Positions 1-6,630 of a DNA stretch of 9,353 bases are shown piece by piece. A model generated the notes under the pieces. It was not told where the DNA came from. It ran no database searches and was given only the letters and a program-made list of their open reading frames with translations. Location of the stretch: contig WFTX01000273.1 of the NCBI GenBank assembly GCA_015485235.1, positions 1 to 9,353 of the forward strand. Reading direction: 5' to 3'. How positions within the stretch are numbered: the first letter of the stretch is position 1; every line of letters begins with the position of its first letter. Source of the DNA: Nitrospirota bacterium (GTDB lineage: Bacteria; Nitrospirota; Thermodesulfovibrionia; Thermodesulfovibrionales; JdFR-85). Both the position numbers and the translations under genes were made by a program.

Positions 1-2
1 AT

Positions 3-13
3 ATGTTTCCTCC
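3..13 (-). promoter_or_regulatory. Shine-Dalgarno of a probable divergent gene just outside the left edge
   Basis: On the minus strand, GGAGG (complement of 9-13) is followed by six bases and then by AT at the window edge. A G at the next position outside would make an ATG with ideal spacing. This suggests a leftward gene starting exactly at the edge, divergent from cheW. The start codon is not visible, so this is inference from one motif. Confidence 0.35.
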
Positions 14-22
14 AAATTTATT

Positions 23-50
23 TAAAGTTTCAACCCCATCCGGCCGATAA
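23..50 (+). promoter_or_regulatory. Sigma-28 (FliA) flagellar/chemotaxis promoter upstream of cheW
   Basis: TAAAGTTT at 23-30 and GCCGATAA at 43-50 are exact matches to the two halves of the enterobacterial sigma-28 consensus (TAAAGTTT, 11 bases, GCCGATAA). The spacer here is 12 rather than 11 bases. Transcription would start near 56-58, leaving a leader of about 35 bases before the cheW ATG at 92. It implies that cheW and the HDOD gene belong to the late flagellar/chemotaxis regulon. The one-base longer spacer is the only departure from consensus. Confidence 0.7.
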
Positions 51-91
51 GAACTAACAGGAAAGGGAAAAAAACATCTTTGGAGGGCTTT

Positions 92-568
92 ATGGAAGCA
101 AATGTGCTTGAAGAAAAACCGCAAGACTCCATCGGAGATCTTATCCAGCTGGTCACATTCAATCTGGAAAACGAGGAGTACGGCATCAATATCCTTGATG
201 TCCAGGAGATTATCAGGCCGTCTGAGATAACCACCGTCCCGAACTCTCCTTCCTGGATAGAGGGAGTCATAAACCTCCGCGGAAGAGTGATACCCGTCAT
301 AAACCTGAGGAAGAAGTTCAGTATAACAGCGGAGAAGGCCGGTCTGGAAAGAAAGATCATAGTTGTGGATGTGGATGGAAGGGTTGTGGGCCTTCTCGTG
401 GACGGGGTGAACGAAGTGCTCAGGGTGGACTCCGGGATTATCGACCCGCCGCCGGCCCTCACCCCTGCGAATCACTCGGAGTATATAAGCGGAGTCTGCA
501 AGATGGAGGGCAGACTGATCATTCTCCTTGACCTCAGAAGACTGATTGACGACTCAACGGAAGGCTGA
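92..568 (+). CDS. cheW: CheW-type chemotaxis coupling protein
   Basis: This 158-residue protein is a single CheW domain. CheW is a cytoplasmic scaffold that couples methyl-accepting chemotaxis receptors to the kinase CheA. The family signature is clear: a first beta strand LVTFNLENEEYGI (about 20-32), then DVQEIIRP (36-43), VPNSPSWIEGVINLRG (49-64) and RVIPVINLRKKF (65-76), and a C-terminal strand ending GRLIILLDLRRLI (140-152). Length is normal for CheW. The ATG at 92 is chosen over an in-frame TTG at 80 because GGAGGG at 82-87 lies just before it. The stop is three bases before the ATG of the HDOD gene, so the two form an operon, and a sigma-28-type promoter lies upstream. No receptor or cheA gene is visible, so it could serve a motility array or another CheA pathway. 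Confidence 0.93.
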   Translation: MEANVLEEKPQDSIGDLIQLVTFNLENEEYGINILDVQEIIRPSEITTVPNSPSWIEGVINLRGRVIPVINLRKKFSITAEKAGLERKIIVVDVDGRVVGLLVDGVNEVLRVDSGIIDPPPALTPANHSEYISGVCKMEGRLIILLDLRRLIDDSTEG

Positions 569-571
569 CCG

Positions 572-1405
572 ATGGACAGCAACCGATTGCTCAAACAGAG
601 AATCAGGCGGCTGAAACAGCTTCCCACCCTCCCCTCACTGCTCAGGGAGCTTTTCGAAGTACTCCAGGATGAACAGTCCAACTTTGCAGATATAGCAAGA
701 ATCATCAAGCACGACCAGACCATAACGGAACGGATACTCAGGGTAGCCAACTCCCCCTATTTCGGGCACTCAGGCTATGTCTCCACCATAGAGCAGGCTA
801 TCATGTTCCTCGGGTATGACCTCGTAAAGGGCATCTGCCTGGGGGCATCTGTATTCAAGCTCCTTGATGGAGGGAAGAAGAGGACCCTGTCAAACCTCTG
901 GAGGCATTCCTTTGAAGTGGGCATCATTGCAGCCAATATCGCTGACCAGAAGTCAAGCTCAGACCCCTCGGTCTGCTTTGTGGCAGGATTACTGCATGAT
1001 ATAGGGAGAGTGGTACTGCTCACTCTGGACATGAAGAAATACCTGAAGATCATCTCTTCCGATGATCTCGTCACCGAAGAGATGGACTGTTTCGGCATTG
1101 ACCATGCACTGGCTGGTGCTGAGTTTCTCAGAAATGCCAACCTGCCGGAGGAGATAGTTGCCACAGCTCTTTTTCATCACAGACCTGAAGAGGCTGAATC
1201 CTTTCCCGACCTTGCCGGCATAACGGCTGTGGCTGAACTCCTCTCAAGGAGGTTCTTCCCAAAGGACGAAGACGACGGCATCTGGTCCGAACAGACAGAG
1301 GGTATCCTGCTCAGAATGGGACTGGAAGATCAGGACCTGATCCTCCTTGAAGAGGCGGTGAAGCGCCAGGCAGATGAACTGGCAAGCGCCATGTCGATGA
1401 ATTAA
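572..1405 (+). CDS. HDOD-domain signalling protein
   Basis: This 277-residue protein is a HDOD domain, a relative of HD phosphohydrolases found in bacterial signalling proteins and usually thought to act through protein contacts. Visible marks are LPTLPSL (17-23), the DQTITERILRVANSPYFG segment (48-65), the AIMFLG turn (76-81), H112, the HDIGR motif (142-146), D177-H178 and HHRPEE (202-207). The retained H112, H142-D143, H178 and H202-H203 resemble the metal ligands of active HD hydrolases, which many HDOD proteins have lost. Enzymatic activity is therefore possible but unproven. No receiver, EAL or other extra domain is present. Translation is probably linked to cheW: the ATG is three bases after the cheW stop, with GGAAGG just before it. 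The pairing suggests a role in chemotaxis or motility control. Confidence 0.85.
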   Translation: MDSNRLLKQRIRRLKQLPTLPSLLRELFEVLQDEQSNFADIARIIKHDQTITERILRVANSPYFGHSGYVSTIEQAIMFLGYDLVKGICLGASVFKLLDGGKKRTLSNLWRHSFEVGIIAANIADQKSSSDPSVCFVAGLLHDIGRVVLLTLDMKKYLKIISSDDLVTEEMDCFGIDHALAGAEFLRNANLPEEIVATALFHHRPEEAESFPDLAGITAVAELLSRRFFPKDEDDGIWSEQTEGILLRMGLEDQDLILLEEAVKRQADELASAMSMN

Positions 1406-1407
1406 GA

Positions 1408-1457
1408 TTATTGCGTTTCTTGCGTTATACGTTTCTCGCCTTTACGCTGTCTTCTCA
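1408..1457 (-). repeat. Degenerate copy of the GCG-word intergenic repeat
   Basis: The 49-base gap between the convergent HDOD and substrate-binding-protein genes is almost filled with words resembling the repeat heads elsewhere in the window. On the minus strand these are AGCGTAAAGGCGAGAAACG, then TATAACGCAAGAAACGCAA. They run up to both stop codons. This is the weakest member of the family and has no tandem tail. No convincing hairpin terminator is seen here. Confidence 0.45.
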
Positions 1458-3095
1458 GGGTATGAGCTTGTGCCTCTGAAGCCCGCGTGGGACATACCAC
1501 TTGTGGAGGTTGTAGGTGATCCCGATAGGGGAAGGCCTGATCCCCCTGAACCTGGCATGGACTATCGGGAGGGCATCGGGGACGTAAAGGAATATATAGG
1601 GGACCTCCTCTGCAAGGATCTCCTGTATCCTGTAATAGGCCTTTTTCCTTTTCTCCCTGTCAAAGGTCCTCCTTCCCGTCTCCAGGAGCCTGTCAACCTC
1701 ATCGTTCCTGAAGGAGATGAAGTTGAACTCCTTCTCCCCTGTCTTGCTGGAATGCCAGATATCATACTGGTCGGGATCAAGCCCTATTGACCAGCCAAGT
1801 ATGACCGCCTCGAACCTCCTCTTGTCTATGAACTCGTTGATGAATGTACTCCATTCAACAACCCTTATATTCACCTTGATCCCGATCTGTTTGAGACGCC
1901 ACTGTATTATGGTCGCCGTTCTCTCCCTCACGGAATTCCCCATATTTGTCAGTATGGTAAACTCAAAGGGCCTGCCCTCCCTGTCGAGCACCCCGTCACC
2001 GTCACGGTCCACCCATCCAGCCCCGGCAAGGAGTCTCCTGGCCTTTTCCGGATTGAATTCGTACTTCCTCACATCGGGGTTGTAGGGCCAGGTATTGGGG
2101 ACGTAGGGGCCCGTTGCAACAGAGCCGAGCCCGAAGAGCACAACGTCAATGATCTCCTTCCTGTCTATCCCGTAGGCGATGGCCTGTCTCACCCTTTTGT
2201 CCTTGAAGAACGGATGTTTCAGGTTAAACCCGAGATAGGTGTAAGCAAACACCGGGTATCTGAACTTCTGAAAGTTCTTTTTGAAGAACTCCGTCTCAGT
2301 CTGTTTCCTGTACTGGATGGGCGTCAGTCCCATCATGTCCACCCCCCCGGCCCTGAGTTCCATGAACATCGTGGCAGGATCGGGTATTATCCTGTAGACA
2401 TAATAATCAATATAGGGTCTTCCCTCAAAGTAGTCCCTGTTCGACCGGAGGACGAGCCTCTGGCCTGATTCCCATTCCTGAAGCATATAGGGCCCCATAC
2501 CCACAGGCTTTCTCCCGAAGGGTGTCTTGGTAATATCCTTACCCTTGAGCAGATGCTCGGGCAGTACCGGAAGATTTCCCCAGGTGCTCAGGGCAGGTGC
2601 AAAGGGCTTTTTATAGGTCACCCTGAATGTATACGGATCGAGGATCTCGGCCTTCCGGACCTGAAGAAAATCCTCCTTGTAGGCAGTGGGTGTCTTCTCA
2701 TCAATTATTGTCTTATACCCGAACATGACATCCCCTGCCGTAAACTCCACACCATCCGTCCATCGGACCCCCTTCCGGAGATGGAATGTAATCACAAGCC
2801 CGTCAGGGGAGATATCCCACGACTCGGCAAGGTCACCGATTATGGAGAGGTCTGTATCGTACTTTACAAGGCCGTTGAAGATGAGTCCTGCTATCTGGTG
2901 GGATGAACTGTCACCGGCAAGCATGGGTATCAGGATGCTCGGTTCCCCTATGGAGCCCACCACAAGGGCATCACCATAGGCGGGTCCCTCTTCATGCCCC
3001 GCACCTCCATCCCTTACGGCATGGACTCCGGATATCAGAAGGACCGGGAGCAGGAAAACCGGCAAGGCTATGAACAGAAGGGACCTCTTACTCAT
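1455..3095 (-). CDS. Secreted peptide/oligopeptide-type ABC transporter substrate-binding protein
   Basis: This 546-residue protein is a DppA/OppA-family (SBP_bac_5) solute receptor, which delivers peptides or similar ligands to an ABC importer. A signal peptide (MSKRSL, hydrophobic 7-23, cleavage probably after VHA at 24-26) has no lipobox cysteine, so a free periplasmic form is likely. Family marks include EPSILIPM (51-58), GLVKYD (75-80), WDISPDGLVITFHLRKGVRW (93-112), PFGRKPVGMGPYML (192-205), DKRVRQAIAYGIDRKEI (299-315) and LGWSIGLDPD (433-442). A loop DRDGDGVLD (363-371) resembles an EF-hand-type calcium site. The ATG at 3095 overlaps the scpA stop by 8 bp, with GGAGG 12 bases before it. 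An upstream in-frame start would add 27 charged residues lying within scpA and would bury the signal peptide. No permease or ATPase gene is adjacent, so the ligand is unknown. Confidence 0.9.
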   Translation of the reverse strand: MSKRSLLFIALPVFLLPVLLISGVHAVRDGGAGHEEGPAYGDALVVGSIGEPSILIPMLAGDSSSHQIAGLIFNGLVKYDTDLSIIGDLAESWDISPDGLVITFHLRKGVRWTDGVEFTAGDVMFGYKTIIDEKTPTAYKEDFLQVRKAEILDPYTFRVTYKKPFAPALSTWGNLPVLPEHLLKGKDITKTPFGRKPVGMGPYMLQEWESGQRLVLRSNRDYFEGRPYIDYYVYRIIPDPATMFMELRAGGVDMMGLTPIQYRKQTETEFFKKNFQKFRYPVFAYTYLGFNLKHPFFKDKRVRQAIAYGIDRKEIIDVVLFGLGSVATGPYVPNTWPYNPDVRKYEFNPEKARRLLAGAGWVDRDGDGVLDREGRPFEFTILTNMGNSVRERTATIIQWRLKQIGIKVNIRVVEWSTFINEFIDKRRFEAVILGWSIGLDPDQYDIWHSSKTGEKEFNFISFRNDEVDRLLETGRRTFDREKRKKAYYRIQEILAEEVPYIFLYVPDALPIVHARFRGIRPSPIGITYNLHKWYVPRGLQRHKLIP

Positions 3096-3906
3096 CCAGA
3101 CTGGTTTCCTCCGTGCTGTTGATGCCGCCTTCTTCCCGGGATATGGAATCTTCAGCAGCCTCTTCGGCTTGCTCATCCTTGCCTATCAGCCAGATCTGAC
3201 CGAACCGCCCCTCCTGATAACAGCTGAGGAGCCCGAGCCTGAGAAGTTCCAGCAGACCGAGGAATGTCACAACAAGCACCGCCCTGTCATCATCAGGACT
3301 GAAGATGTCCTCAAACCTCACCGCCTTCCTCCCGGCAAGCTTCTCCATAATCAGGTTCATCCGGTCCTTGACGGTAAGGGCCTCCCGTGTTATCTCGAGC
3401 ACCTCGGCCGGTGCCCTCTCAAGGACCTTTTTGAAGGCTCCGAGCAGATCGTAGATATTGATATCAAAGAGGCAGGGTTCTGCCTCCTGGCCATCCTCCT
3501 CGGGTATGGCAGGCTCCCTCCAGAGAAAGTCCCTCCATCTCCGGGCCCTCTCCCCGAGCTGGAGCGATGCCTCCTTGAAGGTCTGGTATTCCAGCAGCTT
3601 CTCAACCAGTTCAATCCTCGGATCCTCCCTCTCCTCAGGAGGGATATCTTCATCAACAGGAAGGAGCATCCTCGTCTTGATCTGGATCAGGGTGGCTGCC
3701 ATCACCAGGAACTCCCCGGCGACCTCAAGGTTCAGCTCCCTCATCAACTCGAGATAGTCAAGGTACTGCCTTGTGATCTCTGCTATGGGGATATCGTAGA
3801 TATCAACCTCGTTCTCCCTGATCAGGTGCAAAAGCAGGTCAAGAGGCCCCTCGAAAAGAGGGAGTCTGACCTGGTAGGCATCATCTACTCCCGTCATCTC
3901 CGGCAT
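3088..3906 (-). CDS. scpA: Segregation and condensation protein A
   Basis: ScpA is the kleisin of the bacterial SMC-ScpAB condensin. It bridges the SMC heads and binds ScpB during chromosome folding and segregation. The N-terminal SMC-binding region is highly conserved: YQVRLPLFEGPLDLLLHLI, then ENEVDIYDIPIAEITRQYLDYLE, then the hallmark MAATLIQIKTRMLLP. The C-terminal winged helix is recognisable as TFLGLLELLRLGLL followed by FGQIWL. A short acidic tail follows. With the ATG at 3906 it has 272 residues, within the family range. That start is chosen because TATAAT (3913-3918, minus strand) ends six bases before it. Alternatives are GTG at 3957, ATG at 3945 and ATG at 3897; none has a good ribosome-binding site. 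scpB, its usual partner, is not downstream; instead a transport receptor gene overlaps its 3' end. Confidence 0.93.
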   Translation of the reverse strand: MPEMTGVDDAYQVRLPLFEGPLDLLLHLIRENEVDIYDIPIAEITRQYLDYLELMRELNLEVAGEFLVMAATLIQIKTRMLLPVDEDIPPEEREDPRIELVEKLLEYQTFKEASLQLGERARRWRDFLWREPAIPEEDGQEAEPCLFDINIYDLLGAFKKVLERAPAEVLEITREALTVKDRMNLIMEKLAGRKAVRFEDIFSPDDDRAVLVVTFLGLLELLRLGLLSCYQEGRFGQIWLIGKDEQAEEAAEDSISREEGGINSTEETSLDE

Positions 3907-3912
3907 ACCGGA

Positions 3913-3918
3913 ATTATA
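3913..3918 (-). promoter_or_regulatory. Candidate -10 box of scpA (possible leaderless transcript)
   Basis: A perfect TATAAT on the minus strand ends six bases before the ATG at 3906, so transcription would start at or next to the start codon. There is no good -35 hexamer at 16-18 bases and no Shine-Dalgarno before this ATG. The call rests on position and consensus alone. Confidence 0.35.
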
Positions 3919-3974
3919 ACCTAAATCCCTTCTTCCAGACCTCATCAATTCAATCACACCACGAACAACAGTAG

Positions 3975-4004
3975 TATATTGGTTATTGGTATATTGGTTA
4001 TTGG
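3975..4004 (-). repeat. 15-bp tandem repeat (two perfect units)
   Basis: Two perfect tandem copies of TATATTGGTTATTGG (3975-3989 and 3990-4004) lie upstream of scpA. On the minus strand they read as strings of CCAATAACC. They continue into looser GTTACT words at 4005-4040 (GGTTACTTACTG, GTTACTGGGTTACTCAG). They form the distal tail of the mosaic repeat in the gap between the ketoacyl synthase gene and scpA. Confidence 0.8.
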
Positions 4005-4057
4005 GTTATCAGGTTACTTACTGTGTTACTGGGTTACTCAGCCCCAGACTTACGGCC

Positions 4058-4086
4058 GTCATTGAGTCATTGGTCATTAGTCATTT
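4058..4086 (-). repeat. Heptamer/octamer tandem repeat, GTCATT words
   Basis: GTCATT recurs at 4058, 4066, 4073 and 4080, with periods 8, 7 and 7. Read on the minus strand it is AATGAC followed by one or two variable bases. It directly abuts the GCG-word head at 4085-4142, so it is the proximal tail of this copy. It resembles the short tandemly repeated repetitive sequences known from cyanobacteria in style only; no homology is implied. Confidence 0.75.
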
Positions 4087-4142
4087 CCCGCATCCACACT
4101 TATACGCATTATCGCTTCCACACCTTCTGCCTTTCCCGCCTT
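4085..4142 (-). repeat. Repeat head, GCG-word element in the gap between ketoacyl synthase gene and scpA
   Basis: On the minus strand it starts AAGGCGGGAAAGG and passes through AAGCGATAATGCGTATAAGTG to GGATGCGGGAA. It aligns with the head at 9236-9298, which has AAAGGCGGGAAAGCG, AAATGCGTAGAAGTG and GGATGCGGAGAACGA in the same order, with small insertions and deletions. The shared order of words, not just composition, supports a common origin. Confidence 0.65.
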
Positions 4143-4161
4143 CAACCTTTCTCGCTCTTTT

Positions 4162-4188
4162 ATCAACGCCATCAACGCTATTAACGCA
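4162..4188 (-). repeat. 9-bp tandem repeat, ATCAACGCN
   Basis: Three adjacent nonamers, ATCAACGCC, ATCAACGCT and ATTAACGCA, lie between the ketoacyl synthase stop and the repeat head. Looser AACGC words continue to about 4210. Together with 3975-4142 they fill most of the 325-base stretch between 3907 and 4231, in which no gene is visible. Confidence 0.7.
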
Positions 4189-4231
4189 GAAACCAGAACG
4201 CAGATAACGCCTCTTGCCCATCGCCAATAGT

Positions 4232-5449
4232 CTATTGCCCTTTAGATCCTTGCAAGCCCCCATACCGGGTCAGCAGCAGCGAGACATTGATCCCCCCGAG
4301 GCCGAAGGAATTGGTTATCCCCGCCCTGTACTCACCTCTTTCAGCCTCTCTTACTATGCTGATGGGGGGCATCTCATCCTCAGGTGCCGCAAGGTTAATG
4401 GTTCCGGGTATTATCCCATGCCGGAGCACAGAGGCTGCAACGGCTGTCTCCAGCGCCCCTGATGCACCGAGCATATGCCCTGTAGCCCCCTTCAGTCCGG
4501 TGACCTTGACCGTCTTCCCAAAGACCCGGAAGATGGCCTCTGCCTCGACCCTGTCCCCCACTGGTGTAGATGTTGCGTGGGCAGAGACGAAATCAACGTC
4601 CTCCTGTGAAAGGCCTGCCCTTTGTATCAGTCTTTCCATGAGGCCCGCCTCCACTGAAGCGAGGGGCCTGATCTGTCCATCCGGTGTTATGACCGTCTCA
4701 AACCCCCTGATCTCGGCATAAATCCCGGCGCCCCGCTCAAGGGCACTGCCGAGTTCCTCCAGGACCATCACCGTTGCTCCCTCGGCAAGGACGAAGCCGT
4801 CCCGGTCCCGGTCAAAGGGACGGCTTGCCGAAGGGTCAGCCCTCCTTGAAAGGAGCCCCATCCCGCCGTAGCCCTCCATGCAGAACCTTGTAAGGGGGGC
4901 CTCGGTCCCTCCTGCTATGGCAATGGTTGCATCCCCTGCCCTGATGGCACGACAGGCCTCACCCACGGCGATCGCTCCGGAGGCACAGGCAGAGGAGACA
5001 CCGAACCCCGATGCCGCAACTCCAAGCCTCTCTGCAACAGCCGACACCCCCATCCCTATCATCGTCGAGGTCATAAGGGAGGGCCTGATCCTCCTTCCTT
5101 CCCTGCAAAGGGAGTCTTCCACCCCTGAAATCCCTCCTCTTGAGGACCCAACAATAATTAAAGGGTCTTCAATACTGCCCAGCCCGGCATCCCTGACCGC
5201 CTCCATGGCGCTAACGACCAGATACTGGATAAAAGGATCGAGCCTCCTCTTCTCCTTTTCCGTAAAGGGGCTCACCTCATCAAACCCCTTCACCTCGCCT
5301 GCCGCTGGGTATGGAAGCCCTTTGAGAGACTCCCTCCCGGTCTTTCCTATACCTGACTTTCCCCCGAGAAGGGACTCCCAGGTCTCTCTGTAACTGAGCC
5401 CCAGTGGTGTCACCGCACCTATACCGGTGATGACAACCCGTCTGTTCAT
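4232..5449 (-). CDS. Beta-ketoacyl-ACP synthase, FabF-like (KAS II type)
   Basis: This 405-residue condensing enzyme would extend an acyl-ACP by decarboxylative Claisen condensation with malonyl-ACP. The thiolase-fold marks are complete: RVVITGIGAVTPLG (4-17), the nucleophile C155 in VSSACASG, AGGTEAP (179-185), FDRDRDGFVLAEGA (212-225), H291 in SAHATSTPVGD, K320 and H325 in KGATGHMLGASG, and the C-terminal NSFGLGG loop. Length matches FabF. The ATG at 5449 is chosen because the core begins MNRRVVITG; AAGGA lies about ten bases before it. An upstream in-frame start at 5557 would add 36 unconserved residues. It stands alone, without acpP, fabD or fabG nearby, and some segments such as EGYGGMGLLSRR depart from what I expect of housekeeping FabF. 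It may be an accessory or specialised synthase. Confidence 0.88.
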   Translation of the reverse strand: MNRRVVITGIGAVTPLGLSYRETWESLLGGKSGIGKTGRESLKGLPYPAAGEVKGFDEVSPFTEKEKRRLDPFIQYLVVSAMEAVRDAGLGSIEDPLIIVGSSRGGISGVEDSLCREGRRIRPSLMTSTMIGMGVSAVAERLGVAASGFGVSSACASGAIAVGEACRAIRAGDATIAIAGGTEAPLTRFCMEGYGGMGLLSRRADPSASRPFDRDRDGFVLAEGATVMVLEELGSALERGAGIYAEIRGFETVITPDGQIRPLASVEAGLMERLIQRAGLSQEDVDFVSAHATSTPVGDRVEAEAIFRVFGKTVKVTGLKGATGHMLGASGALETAVAASVLRHGIIPGTINLAAPEDEMPPISIVREAERGEYRAGITNSFGLGGINVSLLLTRYGGLQGSKGQ

Positions 5450-5528
5450 TACAACAAGGTCCTTTCTCCCCGTCCCATCTGATATTGACAGGATATGCGC
5501 CAACCCCGTCTTCTGATGGTTTTTCTGT

Positions 5529-5590
5529 TCCCTTCTGTAATATAATATCACTCTCAAAGAAATAACTACACTACAAATCCCTTCTGTAAT
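5529..5590. repeat. 13-bp direct repeat in the divergent ketoacyl synthase/ilvC intergenic region
   Basis: TCCCTTCTGTAAT occurs exactly at 5529-5541 and 5578-5590, start to start 49 bases apart, between the divergently transcribed ketoacyl synthase gene and ilvC. The first copy shares its last base with a candidate TATAAT box and the second ends just before the ilvC ribosome-binding region. The layout would fit a regulator binding site pair, or it may be a chance or slippage duplication. Confidence 0.7.
5541..5546 (+). promoter_or_regulatory. ilvC: Candidate -10 box for ilvC
   Basis: TATAAT at 5541-5546 is a perfect -10 hexamer 67 bases before the ilvC ATG. No convincing -35 hexamer lies 16-18 bases upstream, so recognition might need an activator. 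The TTGACA at 5485-5490 is too far away to pair with it. Confidence 0.35.
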
Positions 5591-5595
5591 GTCAG

Positions 5596-5609
5596 GAAGG
5601 AGAAGGAGG
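5596..5609 (+). promoter_or_regulatory. Strong ribosome-binding site of ilvC
   Basis: The stretch GGAAGGAGAAGGAGG ends four bases before the ATG at 5614. It offers several overlapping matches to the anti-Shine-Dalgarno sequence and settles the ilvC start. Confidence 0.75.
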
Positions 5610-5613
5610 TTTT

Positions 5614-6630
5614 ATGATCAAGGCGTACTACGATAAAGATGTAAACCTTGATGCACTCAAGGGCAGGAAGATCTGCATAATGGGCTACGGAAGCCAGGGA
5701 CATGCCCATGCAAACAATCTCCGCGACAGCGGTATGGACGTGATCGTGGGCCTGAGGAAGGGCAAGAGCTGGGAGAAGGCCGAAGCCGCCGGCTTCACCG
5801 TGATGACGCCTTCCGAGGCAGCAAAAGAGGCTGATGTCGTAATGATACTCCTGCCTGATGAACTGCAGGCTGACATATACAGCGCGGAGATCGGACCCAA
5901 CCTGAAAAAGGGCGCCTACCTGGCCTTTGCCCACGGCTTCAACATCCACTTCGGCCAGATAGTCCCCTCACAGGAGATAAACGTCTTCATGGTCGCTCCC
6001 AAGGGCCCGGGCCATCTCGTGAGGAGCGAGTATCAGAAGGGAAGCGGTGTCCCATGCCTTCTTGCCGTTCACCAGGACCCCTCAGGCGATACCCGGGAGG
6101 TCGGCCTTGCCTATGCCTCTGCAATAGGCGGCGGAAGGGCGGGCATACTGGAGACGACCTTCAGGGAAGAGACCGAGACAGACCTCTTCGGGGAACAGGT
6201 GGTCCTCTGTGGAGGGCTTACAGCACTCATCCAGGCTGCCTTCGAGACCCTCGTCGAGGCGGGCTATGCCCCCGAGATGGCCTATTTCGAGTGTCTCCAC
6301 GAAGTAAAGCTCATAACAGACCTGATCTATGAAGGCGGTATCGCCAACATGCGGTACTCCATCAGCAATACAGCCCAGTACGGGGACCTTACACGGGGCC
6401 CCCGTGTGATAAACGAGTCTGTTAAGGCGGAGATGAAGAAGATACTTGAGGAGATCCAGTCCGGCCAGTTCGCCAGGGAATGGATGCTTGAGTGCAGGGC
6501 AAACAAACCGGTCTTCAACGCCCTCACAAAGCGGGGTGAGGATCATCCCATCGAGAACGTGGGGAAACAGCTCCGTGCAATGATGCCCTGGCTGAAGAAG
6601 GGGAAACTGGTGGACCGGTCAAAGGCGTAA
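5614..6630 (+). CDS. ilvC: Ketol-acid reductoisomerase (class I)
   Basis: IlvC converts acetolactate or acetohydroxybutyrate to the dihydroxy acid using Mg2+ and NADPH, the second common step of valine, leucine and isoleucine synthesis. At 338 residues it is a typical short class I enzyme. The Rossmann loop GYGSQGHAHA (24-33), GLRKGKSW (46-53, whose R48 and S52 suit NADPH), AHGFNIHF (106-113) and APKGPGHLVRSEY (128-140) are present. The metal and substrate residues D190 and E194 (in ETETDLFGEQ), E226, E230 and S251 are also there. The start has an excellent ribosome-binding site. ilvB, ilvH and other branched-chain genes are not adjacent on either side; a membrane metallopeptidase gene follows with no gap. 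Divergence from the ketoacyl synthase gene leaves a 164-base regulatory region. Confidence 0.97.
   Translation: MIKAYYDKDVNLDALKGRKICIMGYGSQGHAHANNLRDSGMDVIVGLRKGKSWEKAEAAGFTVMTPSEAAKEADVVMILLPDELQADIYSAEIGPNLKKGAYLAFAHGFNIHFGQIVPSQEINVFMVAPKGPGHLVRSEYQKGSGVPCLLAVHQDPSGDTREVGLAYASAIGGGRAGILETTFREETETDLFGEQVVLCGGLTALIQAAFETLVEAGYAPEMAYFECLHEVKLITDLIYEGGIANMRYSISNTAQYGDLTRGPRVINESVKAEMKKILEEIQSGQFAREWMLECRANKPVFNALTKRGEDHPIENVGKQLRAMMPWLKKGKLVDRSKA

Noticed and set aside
80..91. TTG at 80 as the cheW start
   Set aside because: The Shine-Dalgarno GGAGGG lies after it, directly ahead of the ATG at 92.
3096..3176. 27-residue N-terminal extension of the substrate-binding protein
   Set aside because: It would lie inside scpA coding sequence and place a charged stretch ahead of an evident signal peptide; the ATG at 3095 has a GGAGG upstream.
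3070..3924. 284-residue plus-strand open frame opposite scpA
   Set aside because: The opposite strand encodes a clearly conserved ScpA; this frame shows no recognisable family and is a mirror of it.
4225..4237. Palindrome CAATAGTCTATTG at the ketoacyl synthase stop as a terminator
   Set aside because: The arms are six AT-rich pairs with a one-base centre and no T run follows, so no stable hairpin forms.
5485..5490. TTGACA as the -35 of an ilvC promoter
   Set aside because: No -10-like sequence lies 16-18 bases downstream; the nearest TATAAT is 50 bases away.
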